Source of the DNA: Pseudomonadota bacterium
GTDB taxonomy: Bacteria > Pseudomonadota > Gammaproteobacteria > Burkholderiales > Thiobacillaceae
Direction of reading: 5' to 3'
Length of the DNA stretch: 6,497 bases
Assembly (NCBI GenBank): GCA_021780975.1
Contig: JAJXXS010000020.1
Span: 1-6,497, forward strand
Shown: piece after piece, positions 1 through 5,495 of the stretch
How positions within the stretch are numbered: the stretch's first letter is position 1
Layout: every line of letters starts with the position of its first letter
Made by a program: the position numbers and the translations under genes
Notes under the pieces: model-generated
Database searches by the model: none
Told to the model about the DNA's origin: nothing
What the model saw: the letters and a program-made list of their open reading frames with translations, nothing else

Positions 1-145
1 TAGAAATGGCGGTGATGGGGCGGTAGTGCATCGCGGGCACAGCCGCGGCCGGGTCGAGCAGGTGCTGCAGGTCGGGCGGCAGGGATTGCGCCGCAACGGG
101 CAGGCTGGCGGCCAGCCCGGCGAACAGGACAAGGGTCATGCGCAT
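1..145 (-). CDS. Small exported protein, N-terminal fragment (cut by window edge)
   Basis: The first 48 residues of a minus-strand gene are visible; the rest lies beyond the left edge. The start is ATG at 145-143, with a second ATG two codons later at 139-137. Upstream there is only a weak ribosome site (GCGAGA). The N-terminus looks like a signal peptide: a basic Met-Arg start, a hydrophobic stretch (LVLFAGLAASLPVA) and a probable cut after Ala-Ala-Gln or nearby, so the protein is probably periplasmic or outer-membrane. The mature part begins with a segment of the form Asp-Pro-(Ala)3-Val-Pro-x3-Tyr-Arg-Pro. That resembles small proteins that precede TolC-type outer-membrane genes in metal RND efflux operons, but too little is visible to assign a family. 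It follows the 209-598 gene by 63 bp in the same direction, probably in one transcript. The start of a TolC-like protein is the main alternative. Confidence 0.5.
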   Translation of the reverse strand, partial: MRMTLVLFAGLAASLPVAAQSLPPDLQHLLDPAAAVPAMHYRPITAIS

Positions 146-208
146 GGCGTTCTCGCAAGTGGATCGTGAGCCGCAACGGCGGCAGCGGAGCAGGGCCCCG
201 ACTCGGGA

Positions 209-598
209 TCAGGCGAAGAACACGGGGCGCGGTGGGCGTTCCAGGCGGGCGCTGGGAGCTTCGGGGAGATGCGCGTCGCGCCAGGCGATCAAGGGGTGGA
301 CGGCCGGCGGCGGTTCCAGTGCCTGCAGTGCGGGCGGCGTCATGGAGGGTGCCAGACAGCAGGCGTGGCAGGATTCCGCGCAGTGGTGCGTTAGCGGTGC
401 TTGCGGCCCGACAGGCGCATAATGGCTCGTCGGGCCCGGGTGATCCGCGCAGGCCGCATCGGCGGCGGCTGGCGTCGTGGCGGCGACGAGCGCATCCAGC
501 CATTGCGGCGCGCTCTCACAGCGGTCGTGGGCGAGCGCCGCCCAGGCCTGCATCGGCAGGGCGAGGATCAGCAGCCAAAGTAGCAGGGTTCTGCGCAT
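209..598 (-). CDS. Cys/His-rich exported small protein, possible metal-resistance accessory
   Basis: This is a 129-residue protein. The ATG at 598-596 was chosen because it places a typical signal peptide at the very N-terminus (Arg-Arg, then LLLWLLILALP, probable cut after Ala-Trp-Ala at residue 20). Starting further upstream, at 652, would add 18 basic residues ahead of the signal. No clear ribosome site is visible. The mature part has six cysteines (27, 50, 73, 77, 80, 81). Four cluster with histidines in HHCAESCHACC at residues 71-81, a likely metal-binding or disulfide site. The C-terminus is proline-rich and ends LERPPRPVFFA. Small signal-peptide proteins with a central Cys-Cys cluster and an ERPPRP-type tail are known to me from the head of betaproteobacterial heavy-metal efflux operons (loosely DUF2946/CopL-like). 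That link is from memory and no function is proven. It lies 60 bp past moaA with its own candidate promoter. Confidence 0.65.
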   Translation of the reverse strand: MRRTLLLWLLILALPMQAWAALAHDRCESAPQWLDALVAATTPAAADAACADHPGPTSHYAPVGPQAPLTHHCAESCHACCLAPSMTPPALQALEPPPAVHPLIAWRDAHLPEAPSARLERPPRPVFFA

Positions 599-622
599 GG
601 TCGGATGGCGGGGTTCGTGCCC

Positions 623-652
623 AGTGTAGCGATGGGCGCGGCGGCGGGTCAA
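623..652 (-). promoter_or_regulatory. Candidate sigma-70 promoter for the 209-598 gene
   Basis: On the minus strand, TTGACC (652-647, 5 of 6 matches to the -35 consensus) is followed after 18 bp by TACACT (628-623, 4 of 6 matches to the -10 consensus). The predicted transcript would start near 616, giving a leader of about 18 nt before the ATG at 598. The promoter starts just past the moaA stop codon at 661-659. The two small exported genes may therefore be transcribed independently of the molybdenum cofactor gene. This is a motif match only. Confidence 0.35.
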
Positions 653-658
653 CCGCGC

Positions 659-1642
659 TCAGCCCCCGGTCATGGACATGAAGCGGACGAGCTTGTGCGG
701 CTTTTCGCGGAACTCATGGCGCTCCGGCTTCAGTTCTATGGCGCGTCGCAGGGCGGCGACGAGGTCGTCATCGCTGGCGCCGCCACGCAGCAGCGGGCGG
801 AACTCGAATTTCTCCTCCTGGCCCAGGCACAGATACATGGTGCCGTCCACGGTCAGCCGCACACGGTTGCAGGTGGCGCAGAAATGCTGCGACAGCGGCG
901 TGATGAAGCCCAGACTGAAGCGCCCATCCGGCGTGGCCAGGTAGCGCGCCGGCCCGCCGCCCGGCAGCACCGCGTCGACCAGGCCGAAGCGCGCGCACAG
1001 GCGCGCCTTGACCGGCTGCAGATCGAGGAAGCCCGTCTGGCGGCCGGTGTCGCCCATGGGCATGGCCTCGATCAGGCGCAGGATGAAACCTTCGGCCATG
1101 CAGTAGGCCACGAGCTGGTCGATCTCGTCCTCGTTCACGCCTGCCATGGCCACGGTGTTGATCTTGATGGGGGCGAAGCCGGCGGCCTTGGCGGCGCCCA
1201 ACCCCTCTAGCACCTGCGGAAGCACGTCGCGGCCGTTCACCTGGGCGACGCGTTCGGCGCGCAGGGAATCCAGGCTCACGTTCAGGCGTCGCACTCCGGC
1301 GTCGCGCAGGGCCTGGGCGTGGCGGGCCAGTTGGGTGCCGTTGGTGGACAGCGCCACCTCTTCGATGCCCGGCAGGCGCGCCAGGGCCGCGGCGAGCTGC
1401 GGCAGGTTGCGGCGCAGCAGGGGCTCGCCCCCAGTGAGGCGGATGCGGCGCGTGCCCAGGCGCGCCATGAGCCCGAGGAGGCGTGTCGACTCGGCAAAGG
1501 TCAGCCAGTGCTCCGGTTCCTCGAAGCCGTGGAAGTCCTTGGGCAGGCAATAGCTGCAGCGCAGGTCGCAACGGTCGGTTACCGAGACGCGCACGTACTC
1601 GATGGCGCGGCCGTAGCGGTCGATGAGGGGAGGGGGTGTCAT
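659..1642 (-). CDS. moaA: GTP 3',8-cyclase MoaA (radical SAM)
   Basis: MoaA catalyses the first step of molybdenum cofactor synthesis: radical-SAM conversion of GTP to 3',8-cyclo-GTP, which MoaC then turns into cPMP. The protein has 327 residues, normal for the family. The N-terminal CxxxCxxC motif (Cys25, Cys29, Cys32) binds the SAM iron-sulfur cluster. LTGGEPLLR (69-77), STNG (99-102) and NVSLDS (121-126) are the usual radical-SAM barrel strands. The C-terminal cluster ligands Cys255, Cys258 and Cys272 (CxxC-13-C) are present, with Arg260 and Arg262 in the GTP-binding stretch. The protein ends in the conserved Gly-Gly. The ATG at 1642-1640 is the only reasonable start, since an in-frame TAA lies 15 bp upstream; no strong ribosome site precedes it. 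The gene is divergent from mobB across a 65-bp region that probably controls both. moaC is not in the window. Confidence 0.98.
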   Translation of the reverse strand: MTPPPLIDRYGRAIEYVRVSVTDRCDLRCSYCLPKDFHGFEEPEHWLTFAESTRLLGLMARLGTRRIRLTGGEPLLRRNLPQLAAALARLPGIEEVALSTNGTQLARHAQALRDAGVRRLNVSLDSLRAERVAQVNGRDVLPQVLEGLGAAKAAGFAPIKINTVAMAGVNEDEIDQLVAYCMAEGFILRLIEAMPMGDTGRQTGFLDLQPVKARLCARFGLVDAVLPGGGPARYLATPDGRFSLGFITPLSQHFCATCNRVRLTVDGTMYLCLGQEEKFEFRPLLRGGASDDDLVAALRRAIELKPERHEFREKPHKLVRFMSMTGG

Positions 1643-1652
1643 GGGCGCAGAG

Positions 1653-1676
1653 CGTTATATATGCAAAAATATAGCA
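1653..1676. promoter_or_regulatory. ModE-like operator between moaA and mobB
   Basis: The left half CGTTATATA (1653-1661) equals the left half of the classical molybdate-regulator (ModE) box. After a 6-bp spacer the right half AATATAGCA (1668-1676) matches TATATAACG at 6 of 9 positions. The 9-6-9 spacing equals that of the E. coli modA site as I recall it. A further partial half-site, CGTTATACA (8 of 9), lies at 1682-1690. ModE senses molybdate and controls uptake and Moco genes, so the location is functionally sensible. No modE gene is in the window. The AT-rich sequence could instead simply be promoter DNA. Confidence 0.45.
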
Positions 1677-1682
1677 TGTCCC
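1654..1682 (-). promoter_or_regulatory. Candidate sigma-70 promoter for moaA
   Basis: On the minus strand, GGGACA (1682-1677, 4 of 6 matches to -35) is followed after exactly 17 bp by TATAAC (1659-1654, 5 of 6 matches to -10). Initiation would fall near 1647, leaving a leader of only about 5 nt before the ATG at 1642, so the message could be nearly leaderless. That fits the absence of a ribosome site. The promoter coincides with the ModE-like box, as expected if a bound regulator blocks initiation. Confidence 0.35.
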
Positions 1683-1707
1683 GTTATACACGTCCTGCCG
1701 GCATCCC

Positions 1708-2211
1708 ATGAAGGTCTTCGGCATCGCCGGCTACAGCGGCAGCGGCAAGACCACGCTCATCGAGGGCGCGCTGCCCTGGTTGCGCTCCCGCGGCCTGAAT
1801 GTCTCGGTGATCAAGCACACCCATCATGACTTCGATCTCGACCGCCCGGGCAAGGATTCCTGGCGGCAACGCGAGGCGGGAGCCCAGGAAGTGCTGCTGG
1901 CCGGCGCGCAGCGCTGGGCCCTGATGCGGGAGATCCGCCCGGGCGAGGCTCCGCCGGCCTTGCCGCAACTGCTCGCCCGCCTCGCCCCCTGCGATCTGGT
2001 GCTGGTGGAAGGCTACAAGCGCGAGCCCATTCCCAAGCTGGAAGTGCATCGCGCGGAACTGGGCAGGGACTGGCTGTATCCATACGATCCCCATATCCTG
2101 GCGGTGGCGGCGGATGTCGATCCGCCCGGAGAAAAGCTTAGAATCGACATTAATAATGTCGAACATCTATCTAATTTCATGTACATAAATTCAGGAGAAA
2201 TCTCTTGCTGA
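1708..2211 (+). CDS. mobB: Molybdopterin-guanine dinucleotide adaptor MobB
   Basis: MobB is a GTP-binding protein that assists MobA in attaching GMP to molybdopterin to form the bis-MGD cofactor. The 167 residues are of normal size. The Walker A loop GYSGSGKT is at 8-15. The family signature VIKHTHHDFDLDRPGKDSW spans residues 34-52, and the VLVEGYK strand lies at 98-104, followed by a Pro-Lys-Leu-Glu-Val stretch. The ATG at 1708 was chosen because MKVFGIAGYSGSGKTT is the usual family N-terminus; no clear ribosome site precedes it. The last 25 or so residues are encoded by AT-rich DNA unlike the rest and do not look conserved. The gene is first in the mobB-moeA-moaD-moaE run. Its stop codon TGA (2209-2211) overlaps the TTG start of moeA. 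mobA itself is not in the window. Confidence 0.95.
   Translation: MKVFGIAGYSGSGKTTLIEGALPWLRSRGLNVSVIKHTHHDFDLDRPGKDSWRQREAGAQEVLLAGAQRWALMREIRPGEAPPALPQLLARLAPCDLVLVEGYKREPIPKLEVHRAELGRDWLYPYDPHILAVAADVDPPGEKLRIDINNVEHLSNFMYINSGEISC
2144..2162. repeat. Perfect 19-bp palindrome upstream of moeA
   Basis: TCGACATTA and TAATGTCGA form a perfect 9-bp inverted repeat around a single central A at 2153. It sits in the AT-rich 3' end of mobB, 43 bp before the moeA start codon. It could be a dimeric-repressor operator. In RNA it could form a 7-bp stem with a 5-nt loop. No T-run follows, so a terminator is unlikely. It does not match the ModE box or an FNR box. Confidence 0.55.
2193..2198 (+). promoter_or_regulatory. 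Ribosome binding site fixing the moeA TTG start
   Basis: AGGAGA lies 6 nt ahead of the TTG at 2205-2207. It is one of the two clearest ribosome sites in the window. It decides the unusual start codon of moeA, because no ATG or GTG is available at the conserved N-terminus. Confidence 0.75.
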
Positions 2212-3410
2212 CGGCGACAGAATTACTGCAGGAATTGCTCAAGCGCGCACGTCCGCTGACCGAGCAGGTGACCCTGCCCCTGGAGCGCGGGCTGGGCGGC
2301 GTGCTGGCGCGCGGCGTGAGCAGCCGGGTCACCGTGCCGCCTCTCGACAGCTCGGCCATGGACGGCTACGCGGTGCGCGCCGCGGATTGCGTCGCGCCGG
2401 GCGTGTCCCTGCCGGTAAGCCAGCGCATCGCCGCCGGGCAGGTCGGCCAGCCGCTTCTGCCCGGCACGGCGGCGCGCATCTTTACCGGGGCGCCGATACC
2501 TGCGGGCGCGGACGCCGTGGTGATGCAGGAGGATGCCTGCAGCGCGGGCGAGGCGGTGTCCATCCAGCGCATTCCGGCGCTGGGCCAGCATATCCGCCGC
2601 GCCGGCGAGGATCTGCGCGCGCAGGACGAGGTGCTCGCCCCCGGCACGCGCCTGAGCGCGGCGGACATCGGCTTGGCGGCGGCGGCCGGGGCGACCGAGC
2701 TGAATCTGGTGCGGCGCTTAAAAGTAGCGCTGTTCAGCACCGGCGACGAACTGGCCGAGCCCGGCCAGCCGCTGGCGCCGGGGCAGATCTACAACTCCAA
2801 CCGCGCCGCGCTGAAGGCCCTGCTGGCAGGGCTGCCGGTCGACTCCCTCGATCTGGGCGTCGTCGCCGATACGCGCGAGGCGACCCTCGACGCCTTGCGG
2901 CAGGCCGCCGCCTCGGCCGACGTGATACTCAGCACGGGCGGGGTGTCGGTGGGCGAGGAAGACCACGTCAAGGCCGCCGTGGAGACCCTGGGGAGACTGG
3001 ACTTGTGGAAGGTCGCCATGAAGCCGGGCAAGCCGCTCGCCTATGGGCGCATCGGCGCGGCGGATTTTCTCGGCCTGCCGGGCAATCCCGTCTCCAGCTT
3101 CGCCACCTTCTGCCTGTTCGCCCGGCCCTTCCTGCTCAAGCGCATGGGCGCGAGCCAGGTGCTCTACCGCGCCTACCCGGTGCGCGCCGCGCACGACTGG
3201 CCGCGGAATGGTGGGCGCCGCGAGTTCCTGCGCGCGCTCCTGGTGACCGGCGCCGACGGCCGGGGCGAGGTGCGCTTCTACCCCAACCAGGGATCGGGCG
3301 TGCTCAGCTCGGTGTCCTGGGCGGACGGTTTCGTCGATCTTGCGCCGGAAACCGCGGTGCGGCGCGGTGACTGCCTGCGCTTCATACCCTTTTCCGAGGT
3401 CCTGGGATGA
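2205..3410 (+). CDS. moeA: Molybdopterin molybdenumtransferase MoeA
   Basis: MoeA inserts molybdate into adenylylated molybdopterin to give active Moco. The 401 residues are typical of the bacterial protein. Seen motifs, in order: PPLDSSAMDGYA (45-56), GEDLRAQDEVLAPGTRL (134-150), FSTGDEL (177-183), IYNSN (195-199), TGGVSVGEEDHVK (244-256), the MKPGKPLAYG loop (272-281) and LGLPGNPVSS (289-298). These are the conserved MoeA substrate-pocket segments. The start is TTG at 2205, supported by AGGAGA 6 nt upstream; it overlaps the mobB stop in the string TTGCTGA, which suggests translational coupling. The end overlaps moaD in ATGA. An AT-rich stretch with a 19-bp palindrome just upstream may give extra control separate from the mobB promoter. 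Confidence 0.97.
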   Translation: MLTATELLQELLKRARPLTEQVTLPLERGLGGVLARGVSSRVTVPPLDSSAMDGYAVRAADCVAPGVSLPVSQRIAAGQVGQPLLPGTAARIFTGAPIPAGADAVVMQEDACSAGEAVSIQRIPALGQHIRRAGEDLRAQDEVLAPGTRLSAADIGLAAAAGATELNLVRRLKVALFSTGDELAEPGQPLAPGQIYNSNRAALKALLAGLPVDSLDLGVVADTREATLDALRQAAASADVILSTGGVSVGEEDHVKAAVETLGRLDLWKVAMKPGKPLAYGRIGAADFLGLPGNPVSSFATFCLFARPFLLKRMGASQVLYRAYPVRAAHDWPRNGGRREFLRALLVTGADGRGEVRFYPNQGSGVLSSVSWADGFVDLAPETAVRRGDCLRFIPFSEVLG

Positions 3411-3664
3411 AAGTGAAACTGCTCTATTTCGCCAGCCTGCGCGAGCGCTTCGGCACGGCCGAAGAAATCCTGGAACTGCCCGGCGAGCAAAGCCGCGTGG
3501 CCATGCTCGTCGATGTCCTGCGCCAGCGCGGGGCGCCCTGGTCGGAGTTGCTCTCGGTGGATTACCCCTACCGCGTCGCCGTCAACCAGGAACTGGCGGG
3601 CCTCATCTCGCCGCTCAAGGACGGTGACGAGGTGGCCATCTTCCCGCCCGTGACGGGCGGATAA
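3407..3664 (+). CDS. moaD: Molybdopterin synthase small subunit MoaD
   Basis: MoaD is a ubiquitin-fold sulfur carrier and the small subunit of molybdopterin synthase. Its C-terminal Gly-Gly is adenylylated and converted to a thiocarboxylate that donates sulfur to cPMP. The 85 residues are normal for the family. The N-terminus KVKLLYFASLRERFG matches the first beta strand and helix of the family, and the protein ends in FPPVTGG (Gly84-Gly85 exactly at the C-terminus), as activity requires. The start ATG overlaps the moeA stop (ATGA, 3407-3410), so translation is probably coupled. moaE follows after 5 bp. The activating enzyme MoeB is not in the window. Confidence 0.97.
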   Translation: MKVKLLYFASLRERFGTAEEILELPGEQSRVAMLVDVLRQRGAPWSELLSVDYPYRVAVNQELAGLISPLKDGDEVAIFPPVTGG

Positions 3665-3669
3665 AGTCC

Positions 3670-4128
3670 ATGAAAATCATCGTCCAGGAACATGACTTTG
3701 ATGTGGGCCAGGAGCTGGCCGCCGTGGCTGCAGGCGACCTCGGCGTGGGGGGGTTGGCCAGCTTCGTGGGCCGTGTGCGTGCTGGGGACGCCGGCCATGA
3801 CGTCGCCAGCATGACTCTGGAGCATTACCCCGCGATGACGCAAAAGGTGCTGGAGGCGCTCGTTGCCGAGGCTGCCCAGCGCTGGCAGGTGCGTGACGCC
3901 ACGGTCATCCATCGGGTGGGGCGCCTGGCGGCGGGAGAGCAGATCGTGCTGGTGGCCGTAGCCTCGGCGCACCGCGGCGACGCCTTCGCTGCCTGCGAGT
4001 TCATCATGGACATCCTCAAGACGCGCGCACCCTTCTGGAAGAAGGAGCAGACCCCCGCGGGCGAAAGCTGGGTCGAGGCGCGCGGCAGCGACGACGTCGC
4101 GGTGGAGCGCTGGCAGCCGATCGAATAG
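3670..4128 (+). CDS. moaE: Molybdopterin synthase catalytic subunit MoaE
   Basis: MoaE pairs with MoaD as an E2D2 tetramer and transfers two sulfurs onto cPMP to make molybdopterin. The 152 residues match the family length. Seen motifs: GGLASFVGRVR (27-37), LEHYPAMT (50-57), HRVGRLAAGE (81-90), VASAHRGDAF (97-106) and KTRAPFWKKE (117-126). Lys117 and Lys124 correspond by position to the catalytic Lys119 and Lys126 of E. coli MoaE. The ATG is 5 bp after the moaD stop, with only a weak GGCGGA ribosome site inside the end of moaD. It appears to be the last gene of the rightward Moco run, because a GC hairpin and a new TATAAT follow before ycgR. Confidence 0.97.
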   Translation: MKIIVQEHDFDVGQELAAVAAGDLGVGGLASFVGRVRAGDAGHDVASMTLEHYPAMTQKVLEALVAEAAQRWQVRDATVIHRVGRLAAGEQIVLVAVASAHRGDAFAACEFIMDILKTRAPFWKKEQTPAGESWVEARGSDDVAVERWQPIE

Positions 4129-4149
4129 TCCACACCGCCCGGGTGCACA

Positions 4150-4172
4150 GGCCGCCGCCAGGGCCGGCGGCC
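4150..4172 (+). terminator. GC-rich hairpin after moaE (possible weak terminator)
   Basis: GGCCGCCG (4150-4157) and CGGCGGCC (4165-4172) form a perfect 8-bp stem with a 7-nt loop, 21 bp past the moaE stop. No T-run follows, so it lacks the second half of a classical intrinsic terminator. It may slow or end transcription, protect the 3' end of the message, or be chance in GC-rich DNA. Confidence 0.3.
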
Positions 4173-4185
4173 ACCGCCCCGGCGC

Positions 4186-4191
4186 TATAAT
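4186..4191 (+). promoter_or_regulatory. Perfect -10 box (TATAAT) upstream of ycgR
   Basis: A consensus TATAAT stands alone in GC-rich DNA, 71 bp before the ycgR ATG at 4263. No convincing -35 element lies 16-18 bp upstream, where the sequence is the downstream arm of the GC hairpin. A sigma-28 site is not convincing either: the bases around it match GCCGATAA at only about 5 of 8 positions. It is a plausible activator-dependent start for ycgR, separate from the moa run. Confidence 0.35.
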
Positions 4192-4262
4192 TTTCAAGTT
4201 CCAGCAACCCTGCTGTGCCGGCTGGCCGGGATTCGTCCTCCCGTCCCCACATGGTGTTACGC

Positions 4263-5000
4263 ATGAGCGAAGTTACCCGCAAGCTGTTCAAAGAAGAATT
4301 TCGCCTGAACTCGGATGCGCGCGCGGAGCAGGTGCTCCAGCGCATGGGCCGGGACCGCGAGACCTTGGTGGTCATTCCCGGAGGACACGACGAGGAGTAT
4401 CGCTCCCTGGTTCTGGAGGTGAATCGCAGGGAGGGTTGGCTGATCATCGACGAGTTGCAGCCCGAACTCGGCAACCGCCGCATCGAGGAAGGCCTGCCTT
4501 TTTTTGCCGTAGGCCGGGCCGACAGGATATACGCAGGTTTTCAGAGCGAACTCCTGGAGCATCTGGTCTGGCAGGGCTACGGCGCCCTGCGCATCGGCTT
4601 TCCGCGCGCTGTCTTCTATCAGCAGCGGCGCGAATTTTTTCGTGTCCCGGTCTCCCTGGGGGACGTCAGCTCCGTGGAGCTCCTGCGTCGGGGCGCTGCG
4701 CCGCTGCGCGCAAACTGCCTCGATATCAGCGCCAGCGGCATACGCGTGAACCTGCCTCTGGAAGAGGATCTTGCGCTACACGTCGGAGAAAGGCTGGAGA
4801 ACATCCGCTTTACGCTCCAGGAGGTATACATGGAGGTGGAAGGCGAGGTGCGCTATGTGGAAGCCTGGGGCCGGGCCACCAGGCGCAGCGTCCGCCAGGT
4901 CGGCCTGCGTTTTCTCAATCTGCCGGCCAACCTGCGGGAGCGGATATTGCAATACGTGCAGCGCCGCGACCGCGAACTGCTACGCGGCAATAGACGCTGA
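4263..5000 (+). CDS. ycgR: YcgR-like flagellar brake, PilZ-domain c-di-GMP receptor
   Basis: YcgR-type proteins bind c-di-GMP through a PilZ domain and act on the flagellar motor to slow swimming. The 245 residues are very close to E. coli YcgR. The N-terminal YcgR domain covers about residues 1-115. The PilZ domain follows, with the RxxxR ligand motif at Arg123-Arg127 (QRREFFR) and the DxSxxG motif at Asp154-Ser156-Gly159 (DISASG), so ligand binding looks intact. The start is uncertain. The ATG at 4263 gives the usual length; the ATG at 4251 would add four residues and the GTG at 4215 would add sixteen. None has a good ribosome site. The gene faces the flgM-flgN-csrA-fliW operon, and its last 21 bp overlap the end of fliW on the other strand. 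This flagellar neighbourhood supports the brake role. Confidence 0.9.
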   Translation: MSEVTRKLFKEEFRLNSDARAEQVLQRMGRDRETLVVIPGGHDEEYRSLVLEVNRREGWLIIDELQPELGNRRIEEGLPFFAVGRADRIYAGFQSELLEHLVWQGYGALRIGFPRAVFYQQRREFFRVPVSLGDVSSVELLRRGAAPLRANCLDISASGIRVNLPLEEDLALHVGERLENIRFTLQEVYMEVEGEVRYVEAWGRATRRSVRQVGLRFLNLPANLRERILQYVQRRDRELLRGNRR

Positions 5001-5495
5001 TCTTGAATTGGGGCTTGCGCTGCTGTCGGGCCAACGGACCAGGCGCGGCAACAGGGAGGGGGCAAGACCCAGATCGCCGGTTTCGGGGCGGAAGCCGGAA
5101 CTGACGGAGACCCGGCCTGGCTCCAGCACCCATTGCACGAATTCTCCCGTGCCGGGGTCGAAGCACAAGGGTCCCAGGTGGTGGGGGCGCAGGGGCTCGT
5201 CCTTGTTCTCGGGGATGGTCACCATGACGAGGAACTGGCACGCGGCCCCGTTCAGGCCCGATACCTCGGCATCGGCAGGGGCCGGGTATTGCAGACCGAA
5301 GTGGCGCGGTTCCGCGAGGAGGAAGGCGATGGGTTGCAGTTCAAGCGACTGCAGCCACAGAAAAGGACTTTGTCCGGCCGCCTGAATGAGCGCAAAGCGC
5401 TGCAACTCCTCAAAGCCGGCAAGCGGCTGGCGGCATCTCCAGATGCGATCAGTAGGGATTTCGACAGCGCCGAAGCGGCTAGCAAAAACACTCAT
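4980..5495 (-). CDS. fliW: Flagellar assembly factor FliW (CsrA antagonist)
   Basis: FliW binds CsrA and relieves its translational repression; in Bacillus it also binds flagellin, so that flagellin synthesis follows assembly. Seen family segments: SRFGAVEIP (6-14), GFEELQRFAL (27-36), WLQSLELQPIAFLLAEP (47-63) and a C-terminal PLCFDP/VQWVLEP part (109-126). The start is ATG at 5495-5493, with GAGGA 6 nt upstream; it overlaps the csrA stop as ATGA. An in-frame upstream extension to 5525 is less likely. The 171 residues exceed the usual 150 or so. The domain seems to end near residue 137, leaving a Ser/Ala/Pro-rich tail of about 34 residues that runs into the end of ycgR on the other strand. 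Sequence identity to well-studied FliW looks modest, but with csrA adjacent the call is firm. Confidence 0.88.
   Translation of the reverse strand: MSVFASRFGAVEIPTDRIWRCRQPLAGFEELQRFALIQAAGQSPFLWLQSLELQPIAFLLAEPRHFGLQYPAPADAEVSGLNGAACQFLVMVTIPENKDEPLRPHHLGPLCFDPGTGEFVQWVLEPGRVSVSSGFRPETGDLGLAPSLLPRLVRWPDSSASPNSRSASIAA

Noticed and set aside
166..681. 171-codon plus-strand frame opposite the Cys/His-rich small gene
   Set aside because: The product is Arg/Gly/Ala low-complexity. The minus-strand frame has a signal peptide and a patterned Cys/His cluster, so that one is preferred.
605..1210. Open frame of about 200 codons on the plus strand, opposite moaA
   Set aside because: It lies wholly opposite a certain moaA. 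Its Ala/Arg/His/Gln-rich product has no recognisable domain, and such long antisense frames are expected in GC-rich DNA.
2144..2175. moeA promoter using TCGACA as -35 and TCTAAT as -10
   Set aside because: The boxes match 5 of 6 each, but the 20-bp spacer is too long for a normal sigma-70 promoter, so it was not listed as a feature.
2387..3370. 327-codon frame on the plus strand inside moeA
   Set aside because: It is a shifted frame of moeA with an Arg/Gly/Ala-rich product. The overlapping moeA frame has every family motif.
3568..4197. 209-codon minus-strand frame opposite moaD/moaE
   Set aside because: It is a shadow of two well-supported genes, with no motif and no sensible start signal.
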